DNA from: DASZIT01 sp963819695
GTDB lineage: Bacteria; Actinomycetota; Acidimicrobiia; Acidimicrobiales; RAAP-2
Length of the DNA stretch: 64,000 bases
Direction of reading: 5' to 3'
NCBI GenBank assembly: GCA_963819695.1
Contig: CAWFXD010000001.1
Location: forward strand, 2,046,001-2,110,000
The notes under the pieces were generated by a model, which had not been told where the DNA came from, ran no database searches, and saw nothing but the letters and a program-made list of their open reading frames with translations. How positions within the stretch are numbered: position 1 is the stretch's first letter; each line of letters begins with the position of its first letter. Below, piece by piece: positions 52,554 through 61,381 of the stretch. Position numbers and translations under genes: made by a program.

Positions 52554-55264
52554 CCCCCTCGACATCCGGCTCCGGAGCCGAAGGCCAGCCAGCAACACCC
52601 CGGCGGATCGCCGTCGTCCCCCACACCCATTGGGACCGGGAGTGGTACGACCCGTTTCAGACCTTCCGGCTGAAACTGGTCCGTCTCATCGACGACCTGC
52701 TCGACCTGCTCGAGCAGGATCCGTCCTATAAGACCTTCCTGCTCGATGGTCAGTTGGCGGTGATCGACGACTACCTCGAGATCCGCCCGGAGAACGAGGG
52801 CCGCCTGCGGGCGTTGGCCACCTCCGGCCGGCTGACGGTGGGCCCCTGGTACATCCTGATGGACGAGTTCCTCATCTCGGGCGAGACCATCGTGCGTGAC
52901 CTTCAGACCGGCATCCGACGGGGCACCGCCTTCGGCGGGGTGATGGATGTCGGCTACCTCCCCGACATGTTCGGGCACATCTCCCAGATGCCCCAGATCC
53001 TCTCGCTGGCCGGTCTGGGCAACGCGGTGGTCTGGCGGGGCGTCCCATCGGCCATCCACACCTCGGCCTTCATCTGGGAGTCGCCCGACCGGTCACGGGT
53101 CAGGGCCGAGTACCTGGTCGCCGGATACGGAAACGGCGCGGCGCTGCCCGACGATGCCAAGGCGCTCATCCGGCGCCTGCGCTCCCACGTGGACGAGATC
53201 GGGTCGTTCCTGGCCGGTGACGCCCCGTTGCTCTTCATGAACGGCACCGATCATCAACGCCCGCAGCCCTGGCTCGGGCGGGTGGTCGCCGAGGCCAACG
53301 AGATGCAGAGCGAGTTCGAGCTCGGCATCAGCTCGCTTCCCGACTACCTCGCCGGGCTCACCGTCGAGGGACTGCCGGAGTGGCAGGGGGAACTCCGGTC
53401 GGGCTACCGCTCGAATCTCCTCATGGGCGTCGGTTCCAACCGGGTCGATGTGAAACAGGCAGCCGCCCGCTCCGAGCGGGCTCTCGAGCGCCTGGCCGAG
53501 CCGCTCAGCGCCCTCTACCTCCCCGGCGACGCCTGGCCGGGTGCCTTCCTCGACGTGGCCTGGAAGCTGATGATCCGCAACGCCGCCCACGACTCGATCT
53601 GCGCCTGCTCGGTCGACGAGGTGGTCAATGCGGTGCTGCACCGCTACGCCGAGGCCCGTCAGATCGGTGAAGGGCTCACCAGCCAGGCGATCACCACCAT
53701 CGGTCTCTCGCTCTCCCACCCCGGCACCTCGGTGGTCAATCCGTCCGCCCGCGACCGGTCGGGCATGGTGGAACTGGTGGTCCCGGTCCTCGGGGAGCCC
53801 GGACCCGACATCCAGGTGATCTCCCAGCGGGCCGGCCTCCCCGGAACCATCACCCTCAACGGGACGACGGTGGTCAGCATGCTCGGGCTGGTCCAGGGGG
53901 CGCGCATCGACGATGACACCTACGTCACGGCGGTGGCGCTGACCGAAGACGACACCGGGCTCGACCTCACCCTGACCATCGGGTCCGAGCCCGCCGAGGG
54001 GGTTCCCATCGAAGAGGCCAAGCGGGAGCTGTTCACCAAGCTCACCGCCTATCCGGACACCGAGGTACGGGTCACCATCGACCAGCCGGCCATGCGCCGG
54101 ATCCTCGGCCGCCCGGAGTCCGTCCCCGGGTTCGGGTGGGCCAAGTTCGAGCCGGCCCCGCTCACCCACCCGGTCACCGTCGGCGGTGATGCCGCAACTG
54201 GCCTGACCCTGGCCAACGGCCGGGTGACCGTCGAGGTCAATCCGGTGGACGGTACCTTCGCCCTCGACGGGGTGACCGGCTACGGCCGGCTGATCGACGG
54301 TGGTGACCACGGGGACACCTACAACTATTCGCCGCCGGCCAACGACTCGTCGGTCGACGCGCCCGACTCGGTCACCGTATCCATCGGGGACCGGGGGCCG
54401 GTGCGGGGAACGGTGGTGGTGAGGTCGACCTACACCTGGCCGGAACGGGTGGACGGCGACCAGCGGGCTCGGGTGGGATCCCGGACCACCGAAGTCGCCA
54501 CCACGGTGGAGCTCCGGGCGGACGAATCGGTGGTCAGGGTGCACACCACCTTCGACAATCCGTCGAGAGACCACCGGCTGCGGGCCCACTTCCCGCTGCC
54601 CGAGCCGGCCTCGGTCTCGAACGCCGAATGCGCCTTTGCCGTGGTCGAGCGGGGTCTGACCGCCGAAGGCCGGGACGAGGAGTTCGGTATCCCCACCTTC
54701 CCGTCGCGCCGATTCGTCTCCGCTGGCGGACTCACGGTGGTCCACGAGGGTCTCCTCGAGTACGAACTGGTCGACGTCGTGGACTTCGACGGGGCCGGAC
54801 CGAGGGCGACCGGACTCGCCCTCACCCTGCTCCGGTCCACCGGGATGCTTTCCCGATTCGGGATGATCAACCGCCCCCTGCCTGCCGGCCCGATGACCCC
54901 GATCGAGGGTCCCCAGATGATCGGGCCGGTCGAGGCCAGGTATGCCCTGTCCGTCGACTGCGACGATCCCTATCGATTGGCCGACGATGTCCTGCTGCCC
55001 CTGGTGCCGGTCGGCTCCTTCGGCGGTGGCACCCGGCCCGCCTCGGGGTCGCCACTCGGCGTCCGGGGCGCCGAGGTGTCCTCGGTGCGACGGGAGGCCG
55101 GAGCCCTCGAGCTCCGGGTGTTCAACCCGAAGGACTCACCCACCGTGGTGGAGATCGACAGTCGGTCGGGGTGGCTGGTCGATCTCCGGGGCCGGCCCCT
55201 GGTGCCCTTCGACGGTCGGTTCGAGCTCCGGGCCCACGGGATCGCCACCCTCCGCCTCGACTGA
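52550..55264 (+). CDS. Glycoside hydrolase family 38 alpha-mannosidase
   Basis: Large alpha-mannosidase, 904 residues. N-terminal catalytic domain with HTHWDREWYDPFQTFR (metal His and Asp at about 25-31), GPWYILMDEFLISGE, and YLPDMFGHISQMPQI holding the nucleophile Asp at about residue 139; metal ligand His appears in AAHDSICACSVDEV around residue 350. Then the helical middle domain and a beta-rich C-terminal domain (VVRVHTTFDNPSRDHRLRAHFPLPE, and ending ELRAHGIATLRLD). No signal peptide, so a cytosolic enzyme that degrades imported or internal mannosides. Start ATG 52550. Confidence 0.92.
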   Translation: MTPSTSGSGAEGQPATPRRIAVVPHTHWDREWYDPFQTFRLKLVRLIDDLLDLLEQDPSYKTFLLDGQLAVIDDYLEIRPENEGRLRALATSGRLTVGPWYILMDEFLISGETIVRDLQTGIRRGTAFGGVMDVGYLPDMFGHISQMPQILSLAGLGNAVVWRGVPSAIHTSAFIWESPDRSRVRAEYLVAGYGNGAALPDDAKALIRRLRSHVDEIGSFLAGDAPLLFMNGTDHQRPQPWLGRVVAEANEMQSEFELGISSLPDYLAGLTVEGLPEWQGELRSGYRSNLLMGVGSNRVDVKQAAARSERALERLAEPLSALYLPGDAWPGAFLDVAWKLMIRNAAHDSICACSVDEVVNAVLHRYAEARQIGEGLTSQAITTIGLSLSHPGTSVVNPSARDRSGMVELVVPVLGEPGPDIQVISQRAGLPGTITLNGTTVVSMLGLVQGARIDDDTYVTAVALTEDDTGLDLTLTIGSEPAEGVPIEEAKRELFTKLTAYPDTEVRVTIDQPAMRRILGRPESVPGFGWAKFEPAPLTHPVTVGGDAATGLTLANGRVTVEVNPVDGTFALDGVTGYGRLIDGGDHGDTYNYSPPANDSSVDAPDSVTVSIGDRGPVRGTVVVRSTYTWPERVDGDQRARVGSRTTEVATTVELRADESVVRVHTTFDNPSRDHRLRAHFPLPEPASVSNAECAFAVVERGLTAEGRDEEFGIPTFPSRRFVSAGGLTVVHEGLLEYELVDVVDFDGAGPRATGLALTLLRSTGMLSRFGMINRPLPAGPMTPIEGPQMIGPVEARYALSVDCDDPYRLADDVLLPLVPVGSFGGGTRPASGSPLGVRGAEVSSVRREAGALELRVFNPKDSPTVVEIDSRSGWLVDLRGRPLVPFDGRFELRAHGIATLRLD

Positions 55265-55272
55265 GATTTCGG

Positions 55273-55908
55273 TCAGTCGACTTCGAGCCCGCCGGAAGGA
55301 GTCGAGACCACCAGCTTGTCCGGGCCGACATCCGGGCCGGTCCGAACCTCGATCTTCGGCGGCGGGCCCTCGCCCATCCAGGCGACCAATTCCGATTCAC
55401 TGGGAACGCCGACTTCAAGAGCGGCGAAACCGATGGCTCCGTTCGGGTGACGGCTCACCTGCCGGGCCGGGTGGAGGCCGGGGTCATCCCAGGCCATGAA
55501 GGCGCACCGCCAGGGTTGGGACCAGGCCTCATCCACCCCGACGGCCCGCCAGCGCACGGTTTCGCCGCCCGGGAGGATCCGCCGCCTTCGCTCCACCGGG
55601 AGCCCCAACCGCCCGGAGGTTGCCTCGATGTCGGACGACTCCACCGACCAGCGGGCCAGACCTGGTCCTCGGCGGGACAGGGCGTCGAGCACCGGCCGGC
55701 CTTGCCGCGAGGCGCCGGCCTCGCGCCCATCGACGACAGCCAGCAATTCGAGATATTCCTCGCCGAAAGGCACGATCAGGTTGGCCGTGCCCCGACCCGG
55801 GTGACGACCTCCGTCCTCGACCGCGAAGCCCTGCGAGGTCATCCGTTGCCGGGCGACATCCAGGTCCTCCACCAGGATGATGGCCTGCACCAGTCGGTTC
55901 ACGGGCAT
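55273..55908 (-). CDS. VOC superfamily (glyoxalase-like) protein
   Basis: A 211-residue protein with two glyoxalase-like units: RLVQAIILVEDLDVARQRM at the start, the LIVPFGEEYLELLAVVDGREA strand pair, then SVESSDIEATSGRLGLPVE and a second half with HPNGAIGFAALEVGVPSESELV. It is the 'glyoxalase-like domain' type found in Actinobacteria; substrate and metal use are unknown. Start ATG 55908 chosen at the domain boundary; the frame upstream to 56253 is a shadow of cobQ. It ends only nine bases from the mannosidase end (convergent) and lies behind cobQ. Confidence 0.78.
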   Translation of the reverse strand: MPVNRLVQAIILVEDLDVARQRMTSQGFAVEDGGRHPGRGTANLIVPFGEEYLELLAVVDGREAGASRQGRPVLDALSRRGPGLARWSVESSDIEATSGRLGLPVERRRRILPGGETVRWRAVGVDEAWSQPWRCAFMAWDDPGLHPARQVSRHPNGAIGFAALEVGVPSESELVAWMGEGPPPKIEVRTGPDVGPDKLVVSTPSGGLEVD

Positions 55909-55936
55909 CAGTCTGCCCGCCCGGACCCCCGACGCG

Positions 55937-57445
55937 TCAGGGCGCACCCGGCGGTAGGAACGGGAGCCCGCAGCCGGGTCCCTCCTCGATGATGCGGAGC
56001 AGACCCTCGGTGTCGAGATGTCCGTCGATGGCGTCAGCCAATCGGTCGAGCATGGCGTCGCGTCGGGCCCGGAAACCGGTTGAGGCATCCGACGGCCGCC
56101 AGTCGACTCCGGCCTGGGCGGCCACTTCGCGCAACCACGCCCGTCGGAACCCGTCATTCTCGAAGGTGCCGTGCCACATGGAGCCCCATACGGCTTGGTG
56201 TCGGAAGCCCCCGAGAAAGGGTTCGGCGTCCTTCGCCCGGTGATCTTCTCCATCGACCATCGCCACCCCGTGGTGGATCTGATAGGCGCTCACCGCGTTG
56301 TCCCTCCAGGCTCCGGACATCGTCCCGAGATGCTTTTCCTCGTCGAAGGCGACCCGGATGGGCAACAGACCCAGGCCGGCGACGTGTCCCCGCCCCGACT
56401 CGACCAGATCGTCGAGGGACGCGGCCAGCATCTGGTATCCCCCACAGATGCCCAATACCGGCCGGCCGCCGGTCGCCCGGGTGCGCAGGGCACCGGCCAG
56501 CCCCTGCCGGCGGAGCCAGTCCAGATCGTCGACGGTGGCCCGGCTACCGGGCAGGACGGCCAGATCCGCCGACGCCACCACATCCGGATCGGCGGTGACG
56601 GTGACCGCGACCCCGGGCTCGGCGGCCAGGGCATCCACATCGGTGGCGTTGGACACCCGCGGCAGCCGGATGACCGCGACCCGCAGGGTGGGGCCGACGA
56701 CCGGCGATGGGCGGGACCACCCGGCAACGGCCAGGGCGTCCTCGGCATCGATCCAGACCTCGTCCAACCACGGCAGCACCCCGAGGACCGGGCGACCGGT
56801 CACCCGGGCCAACGATTCGAGCCCGGGGTCGAGCAGGCTCTGCCGGCCACGGAACTTGTTGACCACCCAGCCCGCCACCTGCGCCTGGTCGTCGGCAGAG
56901 AGCAGGGCCAGGGTGCCGAACATGGCGGCCAGCACCCCCCCGCGGTCGATGTCCCCGACCACCACCACCGGAAGGCCCACCCGCCGGGCCAGTCCCATGT
57001 TGACGAAGTCTCCGGATCGCAGATTGATCTCGGTGGGGCTGCCGGCCCCCTCGGCGATCACCACGTCGTAGCGCGACCGGAGATCACCGAACGCCGCGAT
57101 GGCGGCCTCGGCCAGGGCGGACCGACCGGTGGTCCAATCGGTAGCCGACACCTCGCCGTACGGCCGGCCCATCAACACCACATGGGACCGGTGGTCACTC
57201 CCGGGCTTGAGCAGCACCGGATTCATGGCCGCTTCCGGCACCACCCCGGCGGCCAGGGCCTGCAACCACTGGGCCCGCCCGATCTCCGACCCGTCGGGGC
57301 AGACCATCGAGTTGTTGGACATGTTCTGCGCCTTGAACGGAGCCACCCGCACCCCTCGGCGGGCCAGCCATCGACAGATCCCCGCGGTGACCAACGACTT
57401 TCCGGCATCCGAGGTGGTGCCGGCGACCAGGAGGCCGCCCTTCAC
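55937..57445 (-). CDS. cobQ: Cobyric acid synthase
   Basis: Glutamine-dependent amidase that adds four amides to adenosylcobyrinic acid a,c-diamide. N-terminal dethiobiotin-synthetase-like ATP site LLVAGTTSDAGKSLVTAGICRWL, then AQNMSNNSMVCPDGSEIGRAQWLQA, GDIDRGGVLAA, and a class I amidotransferase domain with nucleophile Cys in VLGICGGYQMLA and His in SAYQIHHGV. 502 residues, normal for CobQ/CbiP. Start GTG 57445 overlaps the cyclase stop. It is separate from the riboswitch operon at 25-34 kb, and no riboswitch was seen here. Confidence 0.96.
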   Translation of the reverse strand: MKGGLLVAGTTSDAGKSLVTAGICRWLARRGVRVAPFKAQNMSNNSMVCPDGSEIGRAQWLQALAAGVVPEAAMNPVLLKPGSDHRSHVVLMGRPYGEVSATDWTTGRSALAEAAIAAFGDLRSRYDVVIAEGAGSPTEINLRSGDFVNMGLARRVGLPVVVVGDIDRGGVLAAMFGTLALLSADDQAQVAGWVVNKFRGRQSLLDPGLESLARVTGRPVLGVLPWLDEVWIDAEDALAVAGWSRPSPVVGPTLRVAVIRLPRVSNATDVDALAAEPGVAVTVTADPDVVASADLAVLPGSRATVDDLDWLRRQGLAGALRTRATGGRPVLGICGGYQMLAASLDDLVESGRGHVAGLGLLPIRVAFDEEKHLGTMSGAWRDNAVSAYQIHHGVAMVDGEDHRAKDAEPFLGGFRHQAVWGSMWHGTFENDGFRRAWLREVAAQAGVDWRPSDASTGFRARRDAMLDRLADAIDGHLDTEGLLRIIEEGPGCGLPFLPPGAP

Positions 57446-58794
57446 TCGTCGGCGCCCCCGGCCGGGTGTTGGCGCTCCCGAGCGGCCTGCTCTTCGCTGG
57501 CTCGGCGCTGACGCTCCACCATCAACTTCTCCCCCTTGTTCCGCAGCTCATCGATCTCGCGGATGACCTCGCCGAACCGTTCCCACCTCAGGTTGCGACG
57601 GCTGTCCGCCCCCGGCTCGCTCCCCACCCGTGACAGCTTCCACACCTGTACCCACCCGATTCCCTTCAGGTTGCGGGGCCGGAGGGCGTGACCGACGAAC
57701 TCCCCCTCCGTCTCCTGCTGGATGGCCTGGTAGAACTCGTCGGTCATCAGCACCGTGCCCGGATTGGCGATCCCGACCAGCCGGCTGGCCACGTTGACCA
57801 CCGGTCCGTAGTAGTCACCGTCCTGGAGCAGCACCGGCCCCACCGACAGGGCCACCCGCACATCGGAAAGGAGTTCGTCGTCGGCATACGCCTCGGCCAG
57901 ACTCATGCCGATGCGAGCGGCGTCGCCGGCGGTGGCCACCACGAACATCGCCTCGTCACCGATCATCTTCACCACCCGGCCACCCAACGACGTCACCGTG
58001 TCCCGGGCCAGCTCCTCGAACCGGGCCACCACCGCGGCCAGCTCATTGTCGGCGAGATGCTGGCTGAGCATGGTGTAGCCGACCATGTCGACGAAGCCGA
58101 CCGCCATCACCGGGCTGATCCCCTTCACCGTCCCCCGGGTCCGGATGAGCATCTCGCGCCGGGTGGCCGCCTGGAGATGACGGCGCCATACGAACTCGAG
58201 GAGCCGGGCCATGGTCGGAAGGGACACGCTGAGCACCCGGGAGAACCGGTCGGCGTCGATGACGCTGTCCCCCGACGATTCGATCACCGGCGTGGTCCCC
58301 CGGGCGGTGGTGGCCTCGGCGATTCGGGCCATCGAGGACCCGATGACCCTGATCATCTGGAGTGATGAATCGAGGTCGGCCGCCCCCACACTGGTGAGGC
58401 CCTTGAACAGCTCGAGGGCCTCGACATCCATGTCGGTGAAAGAACGGTCATCCTCGTCGACGTCCAGGAAGCCCAGCGCCCGCCAGATGCGGCGGGCCGG
58501 CTCCACCTCCATCCCGGTCATGGCCAACACCTCGGCCTGGGTCATCCGGCGCTCGGCGGGGAGCAGCATCCGATCCACCACCAGCAGGTCGATGACATCG
58601 TCAGCGACGGCCTGGTCGATCTCTTCCTCGGTAGTGCCGAGCGCCAGCAGCAGGGAACGAACCCGGGCCAGGGCCTGGGCCCGGCGTTCGGGATCGATGG
58701 CCGGCCGCTCGTCAGCGGCCGAGCCGTCCGGAGGGGCGGAGGAATCGGGGCGGCGGTTGTCGGCGCCGTCCGGAGGCGTGCCGACGCGGCTCAC
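57442..58794 (-). CDS. Class III adenylate cyclase with N-terminal regulatory domain
   Basis: Soluble class III nucleotide cyclase, 450 residues. Residues 30-200 resemble the adenylate cyclase regulatory domain found in mycobacterial cyclases such as the pH-sensing Rv1264 (LLALGTTEEEIDQAVADDV, RIWRALGFLDVDEDDRSFTD). The catalytic domain starts near 235: GFVDMVGYTMLSQ (first metal Asp), GGRVVKMIGDEAMFV (Lys for adenine and second Asp), VNVASRLVGIANPG (Asn and Arg for the transition state). All key residues for ATP are present, so it should make cAMP. Overlaps gpsA (start) and cobQ (stop) by four bases each. Confidence 0.92.
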   Translation of the reverse strand: MSRVGTPPDGADNRRPDSSAPPDGSAADERPAIDPERRAQALARVRSLLLALGTTEEEIDQAVADDVIDLLVVDRMLLPAERRMTQAEVLAMTGMEVEPARRIWRALGFLDVDEDDRSFTDMDVEALELFKGLTSVGAADLDSSLQMIRVIGSSMARIAEATTARGTTPVIESSGDSVIDADRFSRVLSVSLPTMARLLEFVWRRHLQAATRREMLIRTRGTVKGISPVMAVGFVDMVGYTMLSQHLADNELAAVVARFEELARDTVTSLGGRVVKMIGDEAMFVVATAGDAARIGMSLAEAYADDELLSDVRVALSVGPVLLQDGDYYGPVVNVASRLVGIANPGTVLMTDEFYQAIQQETEGEFVGHALRPRNLKGIGWVQVWKLSRVGSEPGADSRRNLRWERFGEVIREIDELRNKGEKLMVERQRRASEEQAARERQHPAGGADE

Positions 58795-59798
58795 GGCGTG
58801 AGATCCCGGAACTCGGCGATCGCCGGACGCTCCATCAGCGCGGCGATGGCCTCCTTCGGGCTCCGGATCCCGTCGATCATGTCGGCGACCTGGGTGGCGA
58901 TGGGAACCTCCACGTCAACCGACGCGGCCAGCTCGACCATGGGTCGGGCGGTCTTCACGCCCTCGGCCACCATCCGCATCTCACCCATCACGTCGGCCAG
59001 CGAGCGTCCCTGGCCCAGCGCCACCCCGACGGTGTGATTGCGGCTCTTCGAACTGGTGCAGGTGGCAACCAGGTCGCCGACCCCGGCCAGGCCACCGAAG
59101 GTGATGAGCTCGCCACCCAACTTCATCCCGAACCGGGCCATTTCGGCCAGCCCCCGGGTGATCATCGCCGCCCGGGAGTTGTCGCCGAAGCCCAGGCCGT
59201 CGGAGATCCCGGCCGCCACCGCCAGCACGTTCTTGAGGGCGCCGGCAATCTCGCAGCCGATGACGTCGGTGTTGGTGTACACCCGGAAGGTCTTGGACAT
59301 CAACAGGGATTGCACCCAACGGGCCTGGTCGGGGTCGGCCAGCGCCACCACCCCGGCGGTCGGTTGGCCGGCGGCGACTTCGGCGGCCAGATTGGGACCC
59401 GTCAGCATGCCGGTGGGGCTGTCGGGGATCACCTCGGCCAGCAGCTGGGTCATCCGCAGCTGACTCCCCTGTTCGAGGCCCTTGGTGAGGCTGAGGACCG
59501 GAGTGCCCTTGACGAGGACCTCGGCGAGGTCGGTGGCCACCGCCCGGAATCCGTGAGAAGGCACGGCCATGATCACCAGTGAGGCCCCCGCCACCGCCTC
59601 GCCGATGTCGTGGGTGGCGTCGAGGGCATCGGGAAGCAGGAAATCGGGGAGGTACGTCGGGTTACGGTGGTGGGTCCGGACGGTCTCCGCCAGCTCCGGA
59701 TCCCGGGCCCATAAGACGGTGGCCGCGTTACCCACCGCCAACGTCGCCACCGTCGTCCCCCACGAGCCTGCGCCGATCACTGCAACTTTCTCTGGCAT
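58791..59798 (-). CDS. gpsA: Glycerol-3-phosphate dehydrogenase (NAD(P)+)
   Basis: Makes sn-glycerol 3-phosphate for phospholipids from dihydroxyacetone phosphate. MPEKVAVIGAGSWGTTVATL (nucleotide site), LWARDPELAETV, LSLTKGLEQGS, the LTGPNLAAEVAAG block and EIAGALKNVLAVAAGISDGLGFGDNSRAAMITRGLAEM with the catalytic Lys. 335 residues, normal. Start ATG 59798 is preferred over the extended frame to 59906, which is not homologous. The stop overlaps the cyclase GTG. Operon order is gpsA, cyclase, cobQ. Confidence 0.96.
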   Translation of the reverse strand: MPEKVAVIGAGSWGTTVATLAVGNAATVLWARDPELAETVRTHHRNPTYLPDFLLPDALDATHDIGEAVAGASLVIMAVPSHGFRAVATDLAEVLVKGTPVLSLTKGLEQGSQLRMTQLLAEVIPDSPTGMLTGPNLAAEVAAGQPTAGVVALADPDQARWVQSLLMSKTFRVYTNTDVIGCEIAGALKNVLAVAAGISDGLGFGDNSRAAMITRGLAEMARFGMKLGGELITFGGLAGVGDLVATCTSSKSRNHTVGVALGQGRSLADVMGEMRMVAEGVKTARPMVELAASVDVEVPIATQVADMIDGIRSPKEAIAALMERPAIAEFRDLTP

Positions 59799-59863
59799 CG
59801 GAGCCACACTATGCGCCAGGCCCGGCCGGCGGTGGCCTGGCAAGACGCCTCTACACTGACGAA

Positions 59864-60493
59864 ATGGGAGGCATCGACCAGCGAATGCAGTTCCAAGCTG
59901 GCGCATTGCCCTTCGGCCGTCGAGCCGTGCTGGTGCCGGTCAAGGCATTCAGGGAGGCGAAGGGTCGTCTCGACGCCGCGTTGAATGAGGCGGAGCGGGC
60001 GGCGCTGGCGGCGGCCATGGCCGACCGGGTGTTGGCGGCCGCGTTCCCGTTGCCGGTGGCGGTCGTCTGCGATGACAACGAAGTTGCCGCCTGGGCCCGG
60101 TCCCACGGCGCGCTGGTCGTCTGGGAACCCGGGAGGGGCCTGAACGGAGCGGTGGAGGCGGGCGTGGACCATTTGGCCGGGCGCGGCGTCACCCAGGTGA
60201 CGGTGGCCCACGCCGATCTGCCCCGGGCGTCGGATCTCCCGTCGGTCGGAGCCGCGGCGGGAGTGACGTTGGTACCCGACCGGTTCGGCAACGGCACCAA
60301 TGTCATCGCGATTCCGGCCGACGCCGGGTTCCGGTTCTCCTACGGGCCGGGTTCGTTCGCCCGTCACCGGGTGGAGGCGGCTCGCACCGGCCTTCCCGTC
60401 CATGTCCTCGATCGTCCGGACCTGGCTTGGGACATCGACGAGCCGGCCGATGTGATCCCGGTCTCCACCGCGCCGGCCACCGCCCTCCCGTGA
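59864..60493 (+). CDS. cofC: 2-phospho-L-lactate/PEP guanylyltransferase (F420 biosynthesis)
   Basis: CofC/FbiD enzyme that activates phosphoenolpyruvate or 2-phospholactate with GTP for coenzyme F420. 209 residues, Rossmann-type nucleotidyltransferase: VLVPVKAFREAKGRLDAAL (GTP loop), VVCDDNEVAAWARSHG, the TVAHADLPRASDL metal segment, TLVPDRFGNGTNVIAI and FSYGPGSFARH. Start ATG 59864 sits after the gpsA divergent gap; its GTGA stop overlaps the deacetylase gene. No other F420 genes are visible in the window. Confidence 0.92.
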   Translation: MGGIDQRMQFQAGALPFGRRAVLVPVKAFREAKGRLDAALNEAERAALAAAMADRVLAAAFPLPVAVVCDDNEVAAWARSHGALVVWEPGRGLNGAVEAGVDHLAGRGVTQVTVAHADLPRASDLPSVGAAAGVTLVPDRFGNGTNVIAIPADAGFRFSYGPGSFARHRVEAARTGLPVHVLDRPDLAWDIDEPADVIPVSTAPATALP

Positions 60494-61314
60494 GCGGCGG
60501 GTGCCACGATGGACCTCAGCCGAGCGGTCTCCCAGTCGGCGATCTGCTCACCGGCGGGCCGGTGACGGTGAACCTGACGATCCCAACCTCGGTGCTGGCT
60601 ATCGGCGCCCACCCCGATGACATCGAGTTCGGTTGCGGGGCCACCCTGGCGAAATGGGCCGAAGCCGGTTGCCGGGTGCACCATCTGGTGCTCACCGACG
60701 GATCGAAGGGAAGCTGGGATCCCGACGAGGACCTGGCCGCACTGGTCGCCGCCCGGGCGGCGGAATCCCGATCAGCAGCCGCGGTCATCGACGGAACCGA
60801 CGTCGGCCAATCCCCCGACCGGGTGCTGTTTCTGGGCCGGGTGGACGGCGAGCTGGCCAACGGCCCGAGCGAGCGGCGCGAAGTCGCCTCGGTGATCCGG
60901 CGGCTGGCCCCGGCGGTGGTGCTGGCCCACGACCCGTGGAGACGGTACCGGCTCCACCCCGACCACCGGAATGCCGGCTTTCTCAGCCTCGACGCGCTGG
61001 TGGCGGCCCGAGACCCGCACTTCTTTCCCGATCTCGGCCTCGCCCCCCACCGACCCGAGGCGCTACTGCTCTTCGAGGCCGACCTGGCCAACCACGTCGA
61101 AGACGTGTCCGGGTTCGCATCGACCAAGGTCCAGGCGCTGCTGTGCCACGCCAGTCAAGGGGTGACCACCATGGGGTTCGATGCGGGAGCGCCAGAAGAC
61201 GGGTCCACCCGTATAGAGGAGTTCGCGGCCAAGGTCAGCCGTCAGCTGTCGGACCACGGCGCCCTCGCCACCCTGCCGGTCGGCGAGGCGTTCCACTTGA
61301 TCACCAACCTGTAA
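60490..61314 (+). CDS. PIG-L family deacetylase
   Basis: Zinc-dependent LmbE/PIG-L deacetylase, 274 residues. Zinc motif VLAIGAHPDDIEFGCGATL, then LTDGSKGSWDPDE, AESRSAAAVIDG, and the late HPDHRNAG with third metal His. In Actinobacteria the family includes MshB and Mca of mycothiol metabolism and sugar deacetylases; the exact role is unknown. The start is GTG 60490 by overlap with the cofC stop (GTGA); GTG 60562 is a later option. Followed by a strong terminator. Confidence 0.88.
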   Translation: MSGGCHDGPQPSGLPVGDLLTGGPVTVNLTIPTSVLAIGAHPDDIEFGCGATLAKWAEAGCRVHHLVLTDGSKGSWDPDEDLAALVAARAAESRSAAAVIDGTDVGQSPDRVLFLGRVDGELANGPSERREVASVIRRLAPAVVLAHDPWRRYRLHPDHRNAGFLSLDALVAARDPHFFPDLGLAPHRPEALLLFEADLANHVEDVSGFASTKVQALLCHASQGVTTMGFDAGAPEDGSTRIEEFAAKVSRQLSDHGALATLPVGEAFHLITNL

Positions 61315-61320
61315 AAGACG

Positions 61321-61348
61321 ACAGCAGGGGCCGGATGGCCCCTGCTGT
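61321..61348. terminator. Strong hairpin terminator
   Basis: ACAGCAGGGGCC and GGCCCCTGCTGT form a perfect 12-bp stem with a GGAT loop. On the minus strand the hairpin is followed by CGTCTTTTAC, a T-rich tail, so it terminates the HU gene that ends 34 bases away. It also closes the plus-strand deacetylase gene and may act in both directions. Confidence 0.8.
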
Positions 61349-61381
61349 ACGTCATCTGAACACGGCAGAGCCGTCGATCAG

